From positions 3,658,001-3,722,000 of the forward strand of contig NZ_CP107918.1 in the NCBI RefSeq assembly GCF_036014195.1: DNA of 64,000 nt. The letters are read 5' to 3'. The DNA comes from Streptomyces sp. NBC_00442. Its GTDB lineage: Bacteria; Actinomycetota; Actinomycetes; Streptomycetales; Streptomycetaceae. Positions 28,087-37,521 of this stretch are shown here, piece after piece. The position numbers and the translations under genes were made by a program. Below the pieces are notes generated by a model that was not told the origin of the DNA, ran no database searches, and saw only the letters and a list, made by a program, of their open reading frames with translations. Position 1 is the first letter of the stretch. Each line of letters starts with the position of its first letter.

Positions 28087-28677
28087 CTAGAAGGGCGGCT
28101 CGTCCGAGTAGCCGCCGCCGGAGCTTCCGCCCCAGCCACCGCCGCCGCTGCCACCCTGCTGCGGCTGTCCGCCGCCGGCCGGCGCGCTGGAGGCCCACGG
28201 GTCGTCGGCGGGAGCGCCGCCGCCGGCCTGCTGGCCACCGCTGGGGGCTCCGCCCCAGCTGCCGCCGCCCTGCTGCTGACCGCCGCCGCCGTATCCACCC
28301 TGGCCGCCGCGACCAGTGGTCTTGGTGACCTTGGCCGTGGCGCTCTTGAGGCTGGGGCCGACTTCCTCGACGTCCAGCTCGTAGACCGTGCGCTTGACAC
28401 CCTCGCGGTCCTCGTAGGACCGCTGCCTCAGCCGGCCCTGCACGACTACGCGCATGCCTCGCTGAAGCGACTCCGCGACGTTCTCCGCCGCCTGACGCCA
28501 GACCGAGCAGGTCAGGAACAGGCTCTCGCCGTCCTTCCACTCATTGGTCTGACGGTCGAAGGTGCGGGGAGTGGACGCGACACGGAACTTCGCGACGGCC
28601 GCACCGGAGGGGGTGAAGCGCAGCTCGGGGTCGTCGACGAGATTGCCGACGACCGTGATGACGGTCTCGCCTGCCAT
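28087..28677 (-). CDS. ssb: Single-stranded DNA-binding protein
   Basis: A 196-residue SSB. The OB-fold DNA-binding domain occupies residues 1-110 ([35 protein letters not shown]). A long Gly/Gln/Pro linker of low complexity comes next, and the acidic tip SDEPPF contacts partner proteins. It coats single strands in replication and repair. Its place between rpsF and rpsR is the conserved arrangement. Confidence 0.96.
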   Translation of the reverse strand: MAGETVITVVGNLVDDPELRFTPSGAAVAKFRVASTPRTFDRQTNEWKDGESLFLTCSVWRQAAENVAESLQRGMRVVVQGRLRQRSYEDREGVKRTVYELDVEEVGPSLKSATAKVTKTTGRGGQGGYGGGGQQQGGGSWGGAPSGGQQAGGGAPADDPWASSAPAGGGQPQQGGSGGGGWGGSSGGGYSDEPPF

Positions 28678-28751
28678 GGGTGAACCTCTCGGCGGGGATT
28701 GCTGCTGGCTGCTGTGTTGCTACTCGGACCCGATTACCTCTGAGCGGAAGC

Positions 28752-29042
28752 TCAGTGGGTCTCGGGGCGGAGGATCTTGGTCCGGAGGACCGACTCGTTC
28801 AGGTTCATCTGACGGTCGAGCTCCTTGACGACCGCAGGCTCGGCCTGAAGGTCGATGACCGTGTAGATGCCCTCGGGCTTCTTCTTGATCTCGTAGGAGA
28901 GACGACGACGGCCCCAGGTGTCGACCTTCTCAACCTTTCCGTTGCCCTCGCGGACGACGGAGAGGAAGTTCTCGATCAGGGGAGAGACAGCGCGCTCCTC
29001 CAGATCGGGGTCGAGGATGACCATCACCTCGTAGTGACGCAT
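28752..29042 (-). CDS. rpsF: 30S ribosomal protein S6
   Basis: A 96-residue protein starting [19 protein letters not shown], with [24 protein letters not shown]. It pairs with S18 on the 30S platform. The ATG at 29042 is preceded by a near-perfect AAAGGAGGTG. The open frame upstream of it is not coding. First gene of the ribosomal/ssb operon. Confidence 0.97.
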   Translation of the reverse strand: MRHYEVMVILDPDLEERAVSPLIENFLSVVREGNGKVEKVDTWGRRRLSYEIKKKPEGIYTVIDLQAEPAVVKELDRQMNLNESVLRTKILRPETH

Positions 29043-29106
29043 GTGGAACCCACCTCCTTTGGACTCAGCGGCCACGGTCGTTCCGTGGCAGGAGGGTCGT
29101 GATGCG

Positions 29107-29135
29107 TTAGCAACGGTATCCGCCCCCACTGACAA
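29107..29135 (-). promoter_or_regulatory. Candidate promoter of the rpsF operon
   Basis: On the minus strand, TTGTCA (29130-29135) is followed after 17 bases by TGCTAA (29107-29112), about 65 bases upstream of the rpsF start. The -35 box is good and the -10 box is weak. Confidence 0.4.
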
Positions 29136-29307
29136 CCCCCCTCCGCGAGGAGCGGGACGGCATGCGGGCACGGCTGACACCGGTGCAGACCGTCCAGAGT
29201 ACCCGGTGACCTGCTTCCGGTTGAAATCCTGTGGGCAGGGGACGCAATCTGTACACATCGGGTGTGTGCGGCGTCACTCGTCGCCGCCTTTCGCCAGGAG
29301 GTGCCTC

Positions 29308-29622
29308 ATGGCACAAGCAGTGCGACCGAATTCCCCTGTTTCCCTCTTCGCCACCGACGGCAAGCCCCATCCGCTCCAGGACACGCTGATGGCCGTCACG
29401 GTCGTCCTGGGCGTGCTGGCCTTCACCACGGCGTGGTTCTACAACCTCCACCTGGTCAGCTCGTGGGCCGGTCTGGCCGGGATCATCACGGGCGCGTACG
29501 GCCAGTTCATCTCGGTGACGACACGCGAGCGGTTCCTGTTGATCCTCGGCCTCGGAGCCTCGGCCGTCGGCTTCTTTCTCGGCATGGCCCACGGCGGGCT
29601 CTTCGGCGGCGTCGTCGGCTGA
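29308..29622 (+). CDS. Small membrane protein of unknown function
   Basis: A 104-residue protein: MAQAVRPNSPVSLFATDGKPHPLQDTLM followed by three hydrophobic helices (AVTVVLGVLAFTTAWFY, SWAGLAGIITGAYGQF, FLLILGLGASAVGFFLGMAHGGLFGG). AGGAGGTG six bases before the ATG is one of the best ribosome sites in the window and fixes the start. I do not recognise a family. Divergent from rpsF. Confidence 0.8.
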   Translation: MAQAVRPNSPVSLFATDGKPHPLQDTLMAVTVVLGVLAFTTAWFYNLHLVSSWAGLAGIITGAYGQFISVTTRERFLLILGLGASAVGFFLGMAHGGLFGGVVG

Positions 29623-29768
29623 CGGCCACACGGCGGCCAAACACCACGGATGGCCGTACGGCGCTGTGCCGTGCGGCCATCCAGGGCGCTCCTGTGGCCC
29701 AGTAGGCTTCGGCACGAGAGCCGGAGCCCCTGACCCCATGGGGACACACCTGCCGAGGAGCGCCCCGC

Positions 29769-30887
29769 ATGAGCCTGACCCTGAGGACCATCAGCCGTGA
29801 GCAGCATCTGGCGTACATCCAGAGCCTGCCCGCGGCGAGCCACTGCCAGGTCCCGGCGTGGGCTGACGTCAAGACGGAGTGGCGCTCGGAGAGCCTCGGC
29901 TGGTTCGACAAGAGCGGCCAGCTCGTGGGCGCCGGCCTCGTCCTCTACCGTCAGCTCCCCAAGGTCAAGCGCTACTTGGCGTATCTGCCCGAGGGCCCGG
30001 TCATCAACTGGTACGCGCCCAACCTGGACGAGTGGCTGAAGCCGATGCTCGCCCACCTCAAGCAGCAGGGCGCGTTCTCGGTGAAGATGGGCCCGCCGGT
30101 CGTCATCCGCCGCTGGGACTCCGCGGCCATCAAGTCCGGTATCCAGGACCCCGATGTGAAGCGTCTGCGCGACGTCGAGGCCACCCACATCGAGGCGCGC
30201 GCCTTCGAAGTCGCCGACCGGCTGCGCAAGATGGGCTGGCAGCAGGGCGAGGACGGCGGTGCCGGATTCGGCGACGTCCAGCCGCGCTACGTCTTCCAGG
30301 TGCCGCTGGCCAACCGCTCCCTCGACGACGTCCTCAAGGGCTTCAACCAGCTGTGGCGCCGCAACATCAAGAAGGCCGAGAAGGCCGGCGTCGAGGTCGT
30401 GCAGGGCGGCTACGAAGACCTCGCCGAGTGGCAGCGCCTGTACGAGATCACCGCGGTGCGCGACCACTTCCGGCCGCGCCCCCTGTCGTACTTCCAGCGC
30501 ATGTGGACGGTCCTCAACTCCGAGGACCCCAACCGGATGCGGCTCTACTTCGCGCGCCACAACGGAGTGAACCTCTCCGCCGCGACGATGCTCGTCGTCG
30601 GTGGGCACGTCTGGTACTCCTACGGCGCCTCCGACAACATCGGCCGCGAGGTGCGCCCCTCCAACGCGATGCAGTGGCGCATGCTCCGTGACGCCTACGC
30701 GATGGGCGCGACCGTCTACGATCTGCGCGGCATTTCCGACTCCCTGGACGAGACCGACCACCTCTTCGGTCTGATCCAGTTCAAGGTGGGCACTGGTGGT
30801 GAGGCGGCCGAGTACCTCGGCGAGTGGGACTTCCCGCTCAACAAGCTGCTCCACAAGGCGCTGGACATGTATATGTCGCGCCGCTGA
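29769..30887 (+). CDS. femX: FemX-type peptidyltransferase (lipid II branching)
   Basis: A 372-residue FemABX-family protein with two tandem GNAT-like domains and a basic segment between (WRRNIKKAEKAGVEVV). In Streptomyces FemX adds the first glycine of the peptidoglycan cross-bridge to lipid II, using glycyl-tRNA. The C-terminal PSNAMQWRMLRDAYAMGATVYDLRG is characteristic. Cytosolic, acting at the membrane. The racemase-like gene follows 66 bp later in the same direction. Confidence 0.88.
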   Translation: MSLTLRTISREQHLAYIQSLPAASHCQVPAWADVKTEWRSESLGWFDKSGQLVGAGLVLYRQLPKVKRYLAYLPEGPVINWYAPNLDEWLKPMLAHLKQQGAFSVKMGPPVVIRRWDSAAIKSGIQDPDVKRLRDVEATHIEARAFEVADRLRKMGWQQGEDGGAGFGDVQPRYVFQVPLANRSLDDVLKGFNQLWRRNIKKAEKAGVEVVQGGYEDLAEWQRLYEITAVRDHFRPRPLSYFQRMWTVLNSEDPNRMRLYFARHNGVNLSAATMLVVGGHVWYSYGASDNIGREVRPSNAMQWRMLRDAYAMGATVYDLRGISDSLDETDHLFGLIQFKVGTGGEAAEYLGEWDFPLNKLLHKALDMYMSRR

Positions 30888-30953
30888 CCGGTTGCGTAAC
30901 CTCGTTCCTCGTACCTGCGACACATCGCAGCCATCAGAAAGGTCCGGACGGCC

Positions 30954-31985
30954 ATGGCGCTCACCCTCTATGTCGACTCCGCTCGCTGGCGGGCGCACCA
31001 GAAGTCCGTGATCGACCAGTTCCCGGGCATCGTCCCGGTCTGCAAGGGCAATGGCTACGGCTTCGGCCATGAGCGGCTCGCGGACGAGGTGTCACGCTCC
31101 GGCTCGGACATCCTGGCGGTCGGCACGACGTACGAAGCCGCCAAGATCAAGGACTGGTTCAGCGGCGATCTGCTCGTCCTGACGCCGTTCCGGCGCGGCG
31201 AGGAGCCGGTGCCGCTGCCCGACCGGGTCATCCGCTCGGTCTCGTCGGTGGACGGGGTCCACGCCCTGGTGGGCGCCCGCGTGGTCATCGAGTGCATGAG
31301 CTCGATGAAGCGCCACGGCGTGAAGGAGGAGGAGCTCGGCATGCTCCGCTCCGCCATCGAAGACGTACGGCTCGAAGGCTTCGCGCTGCACCTCCCGCTC
31401 GACCGGACCGACGGCTCGGACGCCGTCGAGGAGGTCATCGCGTGGATGGATCGGCTGCGCGCGGCCCGTCTTCCGCTGCACACCATGTTCGTCAGCCATC
31501 TGCGGGCCGAGGAGCAGGCCCGGCTGCAGCAGCAGTTCCCGCAGACCCGGTTCCGCGCCCGCATCGGCACGCGGCTGTGGCTCGGCGACCACGAGGCGAC
31601 CGAGTACCGGGGCTCCGTCCTCGATGTCACCCGGGTCACCAAGGGCGACCGGTTCGGCTACCGCCAGCAGAAGGTCGCTTCGGACGGCTGGCTCGTCGTG
31701 GTCGCGGGCGGCACCTCTCACGGCGTGGGCCTTGAGGCCCCGAAGGCCCTGCACGGTGTGATGCCGCGGGCCAAGGGCGTCGCACGGGCCGGCCTCGCCA
31801 CCGTCAACCGCAATCTGTCGCCCTTCGTCTGGGCGGGCAAGCAGCGTTGGTTCGCGGAGCCGCCGCACATGCAGGTGTCCATCCTGTTCGTGCCGTCGGA
31901 TGCGCAGGAGCCTCACGTGGGCGACGAGTTGGTGGCTCACCTGCGCCACACGACCACGCAGTTCGACCGCCTCATCGAGCGCTAG
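30954..31985 (+). CDS. Alanine racemase-like PLP protein
   Basis: A 343-residue fold-type III PLP protein. The cofactor lysine motif VCKGNGYGFG (Lys31) replaces the usual VKADAYGHG, and the C-terminal beta domain includes RIGTRLWLGD and GWLVVVAGGTSHGVG. The residue changes around the lysine mean that racemase activity and substrate are uncertain. Its link to femX suggests supply or editing of amino acids for the peptidoglycan stem or bridge; that is inference. Confidence 0.78.
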   Translation: MALTLYVDSARWRAHQKSVIDQFPGIVPVCKGNGYGFGHERLADEVSRSGSDILAVGTTYEAAKIKDWFSGDLLVLTPFRRGEEPVPLPDRVIRSVSSVDGVHALVGARVVIECMSSMKRHGVKEEELGMLRSAIEDVRLEGFALHLPLDRTDGSDAVEEVIAWMDRLRAARLPLHTMFVSHLRAEEQARLQQQFPQTRFRARIGTRLWLGDHEATEYRGSVLDVTRVTKGDRFGYRQQKVASDGWLVVVAGGTSHGVGLEAPKALHGVMPRAKGVARAGLATVNRNLSPFVWAGKQRWFAEPPHMQVSILFVPSDAQEPHVGDELVAHLRHTTTQFDRLIER

Positions 31986-32074
31986 GCGGGACAGCTCGCC
32001 CGCCTTTCGAACTTCGGGCCCCTGACCGACGACAGCCGCCGTCGGTCAGGGGCCCGAGTCCGTCCAACGACCGT

Positions 32075-33583
32075 CTAGGAGGCGGGGGTTCGCGTTCCCC
32101 ATTCGACCCGGGGGCCTTCGTCGAGCATGGCCGCGTGGCGCGGGGGATGCGCCGCGTGGCCCACCACGAAGACGTCCTCGGCCCGGTCGAGTACGCCACC
32201 GGACGGATCGTCCGAGCCGTCGCGGCGCACGACGTCCCGGTCCGGCATCAGGATGTCGCGCACCACCACGGCGCACAGATACAGCGTGGTCAACAGGTGT
32301 ACCGCGATGGCAAGTTGGTAGCCCTCGGGCGGCAGTCCCTGGTGCTTCTCGCCGCTCATCGTGTACGCGAGATACAGCCAGATCCCCAGGAAGTACATGA
32401 CTTCGCCGGCCTGCCAGATGAGGAAGTCCCGCCAGCGCGGCCTGGCGAGCGCGGCCAGCGGGATCAGCCACAGAACGTACTGGGGCGAGTAGACCTTGTT
32501 GGTGAGGATGAACGCGGCGACGACCAGGAAGGCGAGCTGTGCGAGGCGCGGCCGGCGCGGCGCGGTGAGCGTGAGCACCGTGATTCCGGCGCAGGCGAGC
32601 ACCATGAGGAGCATGGCCAGGGTGTTCACCATGTCGGTGTCCAGACCCTTGCCCGTACGCTGCGAAATGATCAGCCAGAACGACCCGAAGTCGACGGACC
32701 GCTCCTGGCTGAAGGTGTAGAACTTCTTCCACCCCTCGGGCGCGAGCATCATCACCGGCAGGTTCACGACCAGCCAGGCACCTCCGGCGCCCAACGCCGC
32801 GGCCCCGAACTCGCGCCATTTCCCGGCGCGCCAGCACAGGACGAGCAGCGGCCCAAGGATCAGCACGGGGTAGAGCTTCGCGGCGGTCGCCAGGCCGATC
32901 AGGATGCCGAACGCGAGCGGCCGGCTGCGCGACCACATCAGCAGGGCGGCCGCGGTGAGCGCGACGGCGAAGAGGTCCCAGTTGATGGTGGCCGTGAGCG
33001 CGAACGCGGGGGCCAGGGCGACCAGGAGGGCGTCCCAGGGGCGACGGCGGTGGGTGCGGGCGACACAGACGGCGATGACGGCCGTGCAGACCATCAGCAT
33101 CCCCGCGTTGGCCATCCAGTACATCTGCTCGCGATGCTGCATGTCGCCGCTGCCCGGCGTCAGCCAGGAGGCGACCTCCATGAACAGGCCCGTCAGCACC
33201 GGGTACTCGAGGTAGTTCATGTCGCCGTTGAGCCGGTCGAAGTACGGCACCAGGTTGTCGGCGAACCCGCGAAGCGAGTACAGGTGCGGGATGTCCGAAT
33301 AGCAGGCGTGCGTGTACTGCGAATTGGCGCCCCGGAACCAGGCCCAGTCGTAGCAGGGCAGTTTCTGTGCCATCCCGAGGGCGAACATCCCGATCGCGAC
33401 GAGCACCACGACTCTCACGGGGGTGAGCCAATGGCGGCCGGGCCTGGCCCATCGGCCGAGCGGGCCACCGATCAGCTGACTGCCCGCGGCCGCGACCTCG
33501 TCCTGTTCCGTGGGATGCACGACGGGTTCGGCGGAGTCTCCGCGCCGGTCCTCGTACGCACGGGGGCTCGTCTCGCTCGTCAT
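32075..33583 (-). CDS. GT87-like membrane glycosyltransferase
   Basis: A 502-residue protein of about 10-12 helices resembling polyprenol-phosphate-mannose-dependent alpha-mannosyltransferases (GT-C fold). An acidic NSQYTHACYSDIPHLYSLRGF loop follows the first helix, and TATINWDLFAVALTAAALL, GLATAAKLYPVLILGPLL and TNKVYSPQYVLWLIPL follow. It probably transfers a sugar from a lipid carrier on the outer face of the membrane. ATG 33583 was chosen for the AGGA upstream; two ATGs within 7 codons upstream are alternatives. Confidence 0.82.
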   Translation of the reverse strand: MTSETSPRAYEDRRGDSAEPVVHPTEQDEVAAAGSQLIGGPLGRWARPGRHWLTPVRVVVLVAIGMFALGMAQKLPCYDWAWFRGANSQYTHACYSDIPHLYSLRGFADNLVPYFDRLNGDMNYLEYPVLTGLFMEVASWLTPGSGDMQHREQMYWMANAGMLMVCTAVIAVCVARTHRRRPWDALLVALAPAFALTATINWDLFAVALTAAALLMWSRSRPLAFGILIGLATAAKLYPVLILGPLLVLCWRAGKWREFGAAALGAGGAWLVVNLPVMMLAPEGWKKFYTFSQERSVDFGSFWLIISQRTGKGLDTDMVNTLAMLLMVLACAGITVLTLTAPRRPRLAQLAFLVVAAFILTNKVYSPQYVLWLIPLAALARPRWRDFLIWQAGEVMYFLGIWLYLAYTMSGEKHQGLPPEGYQLAIAVHLLTTLYLCAVVVRDILMPDRDVVRRDGSDDPSGGVLDRAEDVFVVGHAAHPPRHAAMLDEGPRVEWGTRTPAS

Positions 33584-33629
33584 GCCCGACATCCTGCCGT
33601 ACACCGCTGTGGATACGGGGAGCGGCCGT

Positions 33630-33643
33630 GTTTCACGTGAAAC
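33630..33643. other. parS centromere site 8
   Basis: Perfect GTTTCACGTGAAAC at the centre of a 28-bp palindrome (33623-33650). First of three sites within 61 bp. Confidence 0.95.
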
Positions 33644-33652
33644 ACGGCCGGC

Positions 33653-33666
33653 GTTTCACGTGAAAC
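33653..33666. other. parS centromere site 9
   Basis: Perfect GTTTCACGTGAAAC, 23 bp centre-to-centre from site 8. Confidence 0.95.
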
Positions 33667-33703
33667 GGGGGGTGGTGTTTCACGTGAAACACCACCCCCC
33701 GTT
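33664..33703 (-). terminator. 40-bp perfect palindrome with parS at its centre, after the PBP gene
   Basis: Twenty bases (33664-33683, including GGGGGGTGGT) are exactly repeated in inverse orientation at 33684-33703. The element begins 16 bp beyond the stop codon of the penicillin-binding protein gene, so in RNA it would fold as a strong terminator. Its apex is parS site 10. Confidence 0.6.
33677..33690. other. parS centromere site 10
   Basis: Perfect GTTTCACGTGAAAC forming the middle of the 40-bp palindrome at 33664-33703. Confidence 0.95.
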
Positions 33704-33718
33704 CCTCAGCCGGCCGGC

Positions 33719-36412
33719 CTACCCGCCGTTGGTTCCTCCGAACCAGCCGCCGGGTCCGGCTCCGCCGGGCCCGCCACCGGGCTTGGTTCTGCTGGGCGTC
33801 GGACTGGGGGTCGGCCCTCCGTTCGTCCCACCATTCGTCGGGCCCGTATCGGCACCGCCCGTGGGGTCGCTACAGGTCCAGTCCCACCGACTGCACGAGC
33901 TGCTGGGGCTCGGGGAGGGGGACATCGACGGCGGGGTGTGGGACGGCTTGATGGACGGGGACGGCGAGGGCGGGGTGCTCGGGGTCGCTACCGGGGTGGG
34001 GCTGGGCGACATGCCGCCGCCGTAGACCTTGTCGCCGATCTTCTCGGGGGCCGGGAAGGGGACGGCGGGGGAGCCGCCGAGGGCTTGTTGCATGTAGTCG
34101 TGCCAGATGGTCGACGGGAAGGACGCGCCATGGATCTTCTCCTGGCCGCCCGTCCCGAACATCTTCAGGAACTCGCGCTTCTTGCTGGTCTCGTTGTCGT
34201 CGAGGCGGTACATGCCGACGGCGGTCGAGTACTGCGGGGTGTAGCCGACGAACCACGCCGACCGGTTGCCGTCGGTGGTACCGGTCTTGCCCGCCACCTG
34301 GCGCCCGCTGAGCTTGGCGTTGGTTCCCGTTCCCTTGTCGACCACGGTCTTCAGGACATCCGTGACGTTGTTGGCCACGGCGGCCGGGAAGGCGCTCTTC
34401 GCCTGGTCCTCGTGCTTGTAGATGACGTTCCCGTTCTTCAGCACCTTGGTCACGGAGAACGGGTCGCGCTGGGTACCGCTGGCGGCGAAGGTGGCGTACG
34501 CGCCGGCCATGCGGATCGCACTGGGCGACGACGTGCCGATCGAGAACGACGGCACGCTGGAGGAGGCCATGCTGGTCTTGCTGTCACGCAGCCCCGCCGC
34601 CATGGCGGCCTGCTTGACCTTGTCGGTGCCGACATCCATACCGAGCTGGACATACGGGGTGTTCACCGATTCCTGCATCGCGTAGCGCAGGTCGATGGCG
34701 TAGCTCGGCGGGTTGTACGACTCGTTACCGTCGTTGGTCTGCAGCCATTCGTTGCCGTTCTCGTCCTTCCAGACGGTCCCGTCATAGTTCTTGATCTTCA
34801 GCTTGTTCTTGCCGCTGTAGATGCTGTCCGGCGAGACGGGCGTCCGGGACGAGTCGCTCTGTGAGGCGGGCTTGTTCGGATCGCGCTTTCCGTACTCCAT
34901 GCCGGCCGCCAGGACGAACGGCTTGAAGGTCGAGCCGACCTGGGCGCCGGTTTCGTCGGCGTTGTTGGTGAAGTGCTTGGTCGCGTCGTCACCGCCGTAG
35001 ATGGCCACGATCGCCCCGGTCTTCACCTCAACCGAAGCGGCGCCGAACTGGACGAACGTGTCCACGTCCGGCCGCTTCTTGGGGTCGATGTTCTTGTCCC
35101 GGACCTTCTTGACCACGCCCTCCATCTCCTGGACCTTCTTCTTGTCGAAGGTCGTGTAGATCTGGTAGCCGCCCTGGGCCAGGTTCATGTCCGGGTTGCT
35201 GTTCTTCGCGGACGCCTGGGCGAGGGAGACCAGATAGCCGATCTGCCCGCTCAGGTTGGCGCCCTTCTTCGGCTTGTCGGGCATCGGGAAGAGGCGGTAC
35301 TTGTCGCGTTCGGCCTGGGTCATGTGCTTGTCCTTGACCTCTTGGTCGAGGATCCAGGTCCAGCGCTCGGTGGCGTTCTTGGTGTTCTGCTCCGCGGTGG
35401 CCGCCGGGTCGATCTCGGGGGCGCCGGCCGGGTCGAAGTAGGTCGCGCCCTTGAGGAGCGAGGCGAGGAAGGCGCACTGGCTCGGGTCGAGGTTCTTGGC
35501 GTCCTTGCCGTAGTACGTGCGGGCCGCGGCCTGCAGACCGTAGGCACCACGCCCGTAGTAGGCGGTGTTCAGATACCCGGCCATGATTTCGCTCTTCTGC
35601 TTGGTCGCACCGACCTTGATGGAGATGAAGAGCTCTTTGAACTTGCGGGTGATGGTCTGCGACTGGTCGTTGAGCTGGGCGTTCTTCACGTACTGCTGCG
35701 TGATGGTCGAACCGCCCTGCGTCTGGCCGCCCTTGGCCATGTTCAGCAGGGCGCGGGCGATGCCCTGGGGGTCGACACCGCTGTCCGTCTCGAAGGTCTT
35801 GTTCTCCGCGGAGATGACGGCGTACCGCATCGCCGACGGGATCTGCTCGTACGGGATGATCTGGCGGTTGACCTCGCCGCCGGTGGCGACCATCTGCGAC
35901 CCGTCGGCCCAGTAGTAGACGTTGTTCTGTGCCTTCGCCGCCTGAGCGACGTCGGGGATGGCCACCATGTAGTAGGCCGCCCCGACGAAGGCGATCAGCA
36001 GGCCGAAGCAGCCCAGGCAGCAGGCGCTGACGAGCTTCCAGGAGGGCACCCAGCGGCGCCACCCCTGCCTGCCGAAGCGCGGGTAGTCGACGAACCGCTT
36101 CTTTCCCGGCCGGCCGGGAGAGGCCGTCCGGCGTCCCGGGCCTCGGGGAGGGCCTGCCACGTCCGGGGCCCGTCGGCGGCCGCCGCCCCGCTGGGCCCTG
36201 CGGGCCTCGGCCCGGCCGCTGTAGGCCGGCTCCTCCTCTTCACGAGGGGTGGACGTCGACCCGTACGATCCGGACAGTGAGTGGGCCGATGGGCCCGGGG
36301 AACCGGCCGCCGGCCTGGCCCCCCTGCGGCCGGAGGGCTGCTGCGCGGCGCGCCGGGCCGCGGCACGCCCACCGCCTTGAGGCTGCGGCGGTTTGCGACG
36401 GTGCTCGCTCAT
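33719..36412 (-). CDS. Class A penicillin-binding protein (bifunctional)
   Basis: An 897-residue peptidoglycan synthase. A cytosolic Arg/Gly/Pro-rich tail (1-125) precedes one membrane helix (about 128-150). The GT51 glycosyltransferase domain has SAENKTFETDSGVDPQGIARA and GGSTITQQYVKN. The transpeptidase domain has STFKPF (about 495), SVN in QESVNTPYVQLG (about 583) and KTGTT (about 707). The C-terminal 120 residues are a low-complexity Ser/Pro/Thr tail ending in Gly-rich sequence, which may thread through the wall. All catalytic motifs are intact. Confidence 0.95.
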   Translation of the reverse strand: MSEHRRKPPQPQGGGRAAARRAAQQPSGRRGARPAAGSPGPSAHSLSGSYGSTSTPREEEEPAYSGRAEARRAQRGGGRRRAPDVAGPPRGPGRRTASPGRPGKKRFVDYPRFGRQGWRRWVPSWKLVSACCLGCFGLLIAFVGAAYYMVAIPDVAQAAKAQNNVYYWADGSQMVATGGEVNRQIIPYEQIPSAMRYAVISAENKTFETDSGVDPQGIARALLNMAKGGQTQGGSTITQQYVKNAQLNDQSQTITRKFKELFISIKVGATKQKSEIMAGYLNTAYYGRGAYGLQAAARTYYGKDAKNLDPSQCAFLASLLKGATYFDPAGAPEIDPAATAEQNTKNATERWTWILDQEVKDKHMTQAERDKYRLFPMPDKPKKGANLSGQIGYLVSLAQASAKNSNPDMNLAQGGYQIYTTFDKKKVQEMEGVVKKVRDKNIDPKKRPDVDTFVQFGAASVEVKTGAIVAIYGGDDATKHFTNNADETGAQVGSTFKPFVLAAGMEYGKRDPNKPASQSDSSRTPVSPDSIYSGKNKLKIKNYDGTVWKDENGNEWLQTNDGNESYNPPSYAIDLRYAMQESVNTPYVQLGMDVGTDKVKQAAMAAGLRDSKTSMASSSVPSFSIGTSSPSAIRMAGAYATFAASGTQRDPFSVTKVLKNGNVIYKHEDQAKSAFPAAVANNVTDVLKTVVDKGTGTNAKLSGRQVAGKTGTTDGNRSAWFVGYTPQYSTAVGMYRLDDNETSKKREFLKMFGTGGQEKIHGASFPSTIWHDYMQQALGGSPAVPFPAPEKIGDKVYGGGMSPSPTPVATPSTPPSPSPSIKPSHTPPSMSPSPSPSSSCSRWDWTCSDPTGGADTGPTNGGTNGGPTPSPTPSRTKPGGGPGGAGPGGWFGGTNGG

Positions 36413-36520
36413 CGAACGACTACTCCTCGGGCAGGCGAGAGCGCCTGGAAACGGCAGCTGAGTTCCTGTCCCCCCGGTGCGCCCGGCCGCCCCGCGAGGG
36501 ACGACGCCGCGCTGCAGCCC

Positions 36521-36572
36521 GTGTGCCGATGACGCTGAACACGCCGACGCCCCCTGACGTCACTCGGCACAC
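36521..36572. promoter_or_regulatory. Inverted repeat in the PBP/PadR divergent region
   Basis: GTGTGCCGATGACG (36521-36534) is mirrored by CGTCACTCGGCACAC (36558-36572) with one extra base. It lies about 110 bp upstream of the PBP start. Could be an operator or an RNA hairpin in the PBP leader. Confidence 0.4.
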
Positions 36573-36720
36573 AGTGATCTGCATGGCGCACAGACTACGC
36601 ACGGTCAAAACCTCCTTAGGGCCGAAGTTCACCCCAAATCAGGCAACTTGCTGCCTGTGAATCCAGGATGTGACGCCGTTCACCATGGCCCCCCTTGCCG
36701 CAACCGCCGCACCGCCCTAT

Positions 36721-36753
36721 CGTGCTGATGTATCGAGTCGATACATCAGCACG
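36721..36753. promoter_or_regulatory. PadR operator, 33-bp near-perfect palindrome
   Basis: Sixteen-base arms (36721-36736 and 36738-36753) flank a single central base. The core ATGTATCGAGTCGATACAT has the ATGT...ACAT ends typical of PadR sites. It ends 34 bp before the PadR start codon, so the protein probably represses its own gene and the following inositol-phosphate synthase gene. Confidence 0.8.
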
Positions 36754-36787
36754 GCATAAAGGTCCCCGACAGCCGAGGAGGCGAAGG

Positions 36788-37471
36788 ATGAGCAGGCGCT
36801 CCGGCATCCTCGAATTCGCCGTACTCGGCCTGCTCCGCGAGGCCCCGATGCACGGTTACGAGCTGCGCAAGCGGCTCAACACCTCGCTGGGGATCTTCCG
36901 GGCCTTCAGTTACGGGACCCTCTACCCCTGCCTCAAGACGCTGGTCACCAATGGCTGGTTGATCGAGGAGCCGGGCAGCGCGCCCGAGGAAGCGCTCGCC
37001 GCTTCACTCGCAGGGCGCCGCGCCAAGATCGTCTACCGGTTGACGGCGGAAGGTAAGGAGCACTTCGAGGAGCTGCTCTCCCACACCGGCCCCGACACCT
37101 GGGAGGACGAGCACTTCGCCGCCCGTTTCGCCTTCTTCGGCCAGACGGAGCGAGAGGTGCGGATGCGCGTGCTGGAAGGGCGCCGTAGCCGGCTGGAGGA
37201 GCGTCTCGAGAAGATGCGCGCCTCCCTGGCCCGTACGCGCGAGCGCCTGGACGACTACACGCTTGAGCTGCAGCGCCACGGCATGGAGTCCGTGGAGCGC
37301 GAAGTGCGCTGGCTGAACGAGCTCATCGAGAGCGAGCGGGCGGGACGGGATCAGCGATCCGGCCCCGCCACCGGCTCCGCTCAGCAGGACCACACATCAG
37401 GAGAGACGGGCGGCCTGCCCCGGCACCGGGACAGCACCCGGCCGGATCCGTCCGAGGACACCGCCAACTGA
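36788..37471 (+). CDS. PadR-family transcriptional regulator
   Basis: A 227-residue PadR-s2-type protein. The winged helix is at residues 5-85 ([52 protein letters not shown]). A long dimerising coiled helix follows ([34 protein letters not shown]), and the polar tail is disordered. GAGGAGG precedes the ATG. It is 50 bp ahead of ino1, and the pair is conserved in actinobacteria, so ino1 is the probable target. Confidence 0.92.
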   Translation: MSRRSGILEFAVLGLLREAPMHGYELRKRLNTSLGIFRAFSYGTLYPCLKTLVTNGWLIEEPGSAPEEALAASLAGRRAKIVYRLTAEGKEHFEELLSHTGPDTWEDEHFAARFAFFGQTEREVRMRVLEGRRSRLEERLEKMRASLARTRERLDDYTLELQRHGMESVEREVRWLNELIESERAGRDQRSGPATGSAQQDHTSGETGGLPRHRDSTRPDPSEDTAN

Positions 37472-37521
37472 AGGCCCTGCGCACGCAGGACTTCGAAAAG
37501 ATCGAACAGGGAGCAACCGGA

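Larger units (their letters stand above)
36413..36787. other. Intergenic region between the PBP and PadR genes
   Basis: About 375 bp between divergent genes. No supported gene. It contains a near-perfect inverted repeat (36521-36572) and the PadR operator (36721-36753), and must hold both promoters. Confidence 0.6.
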
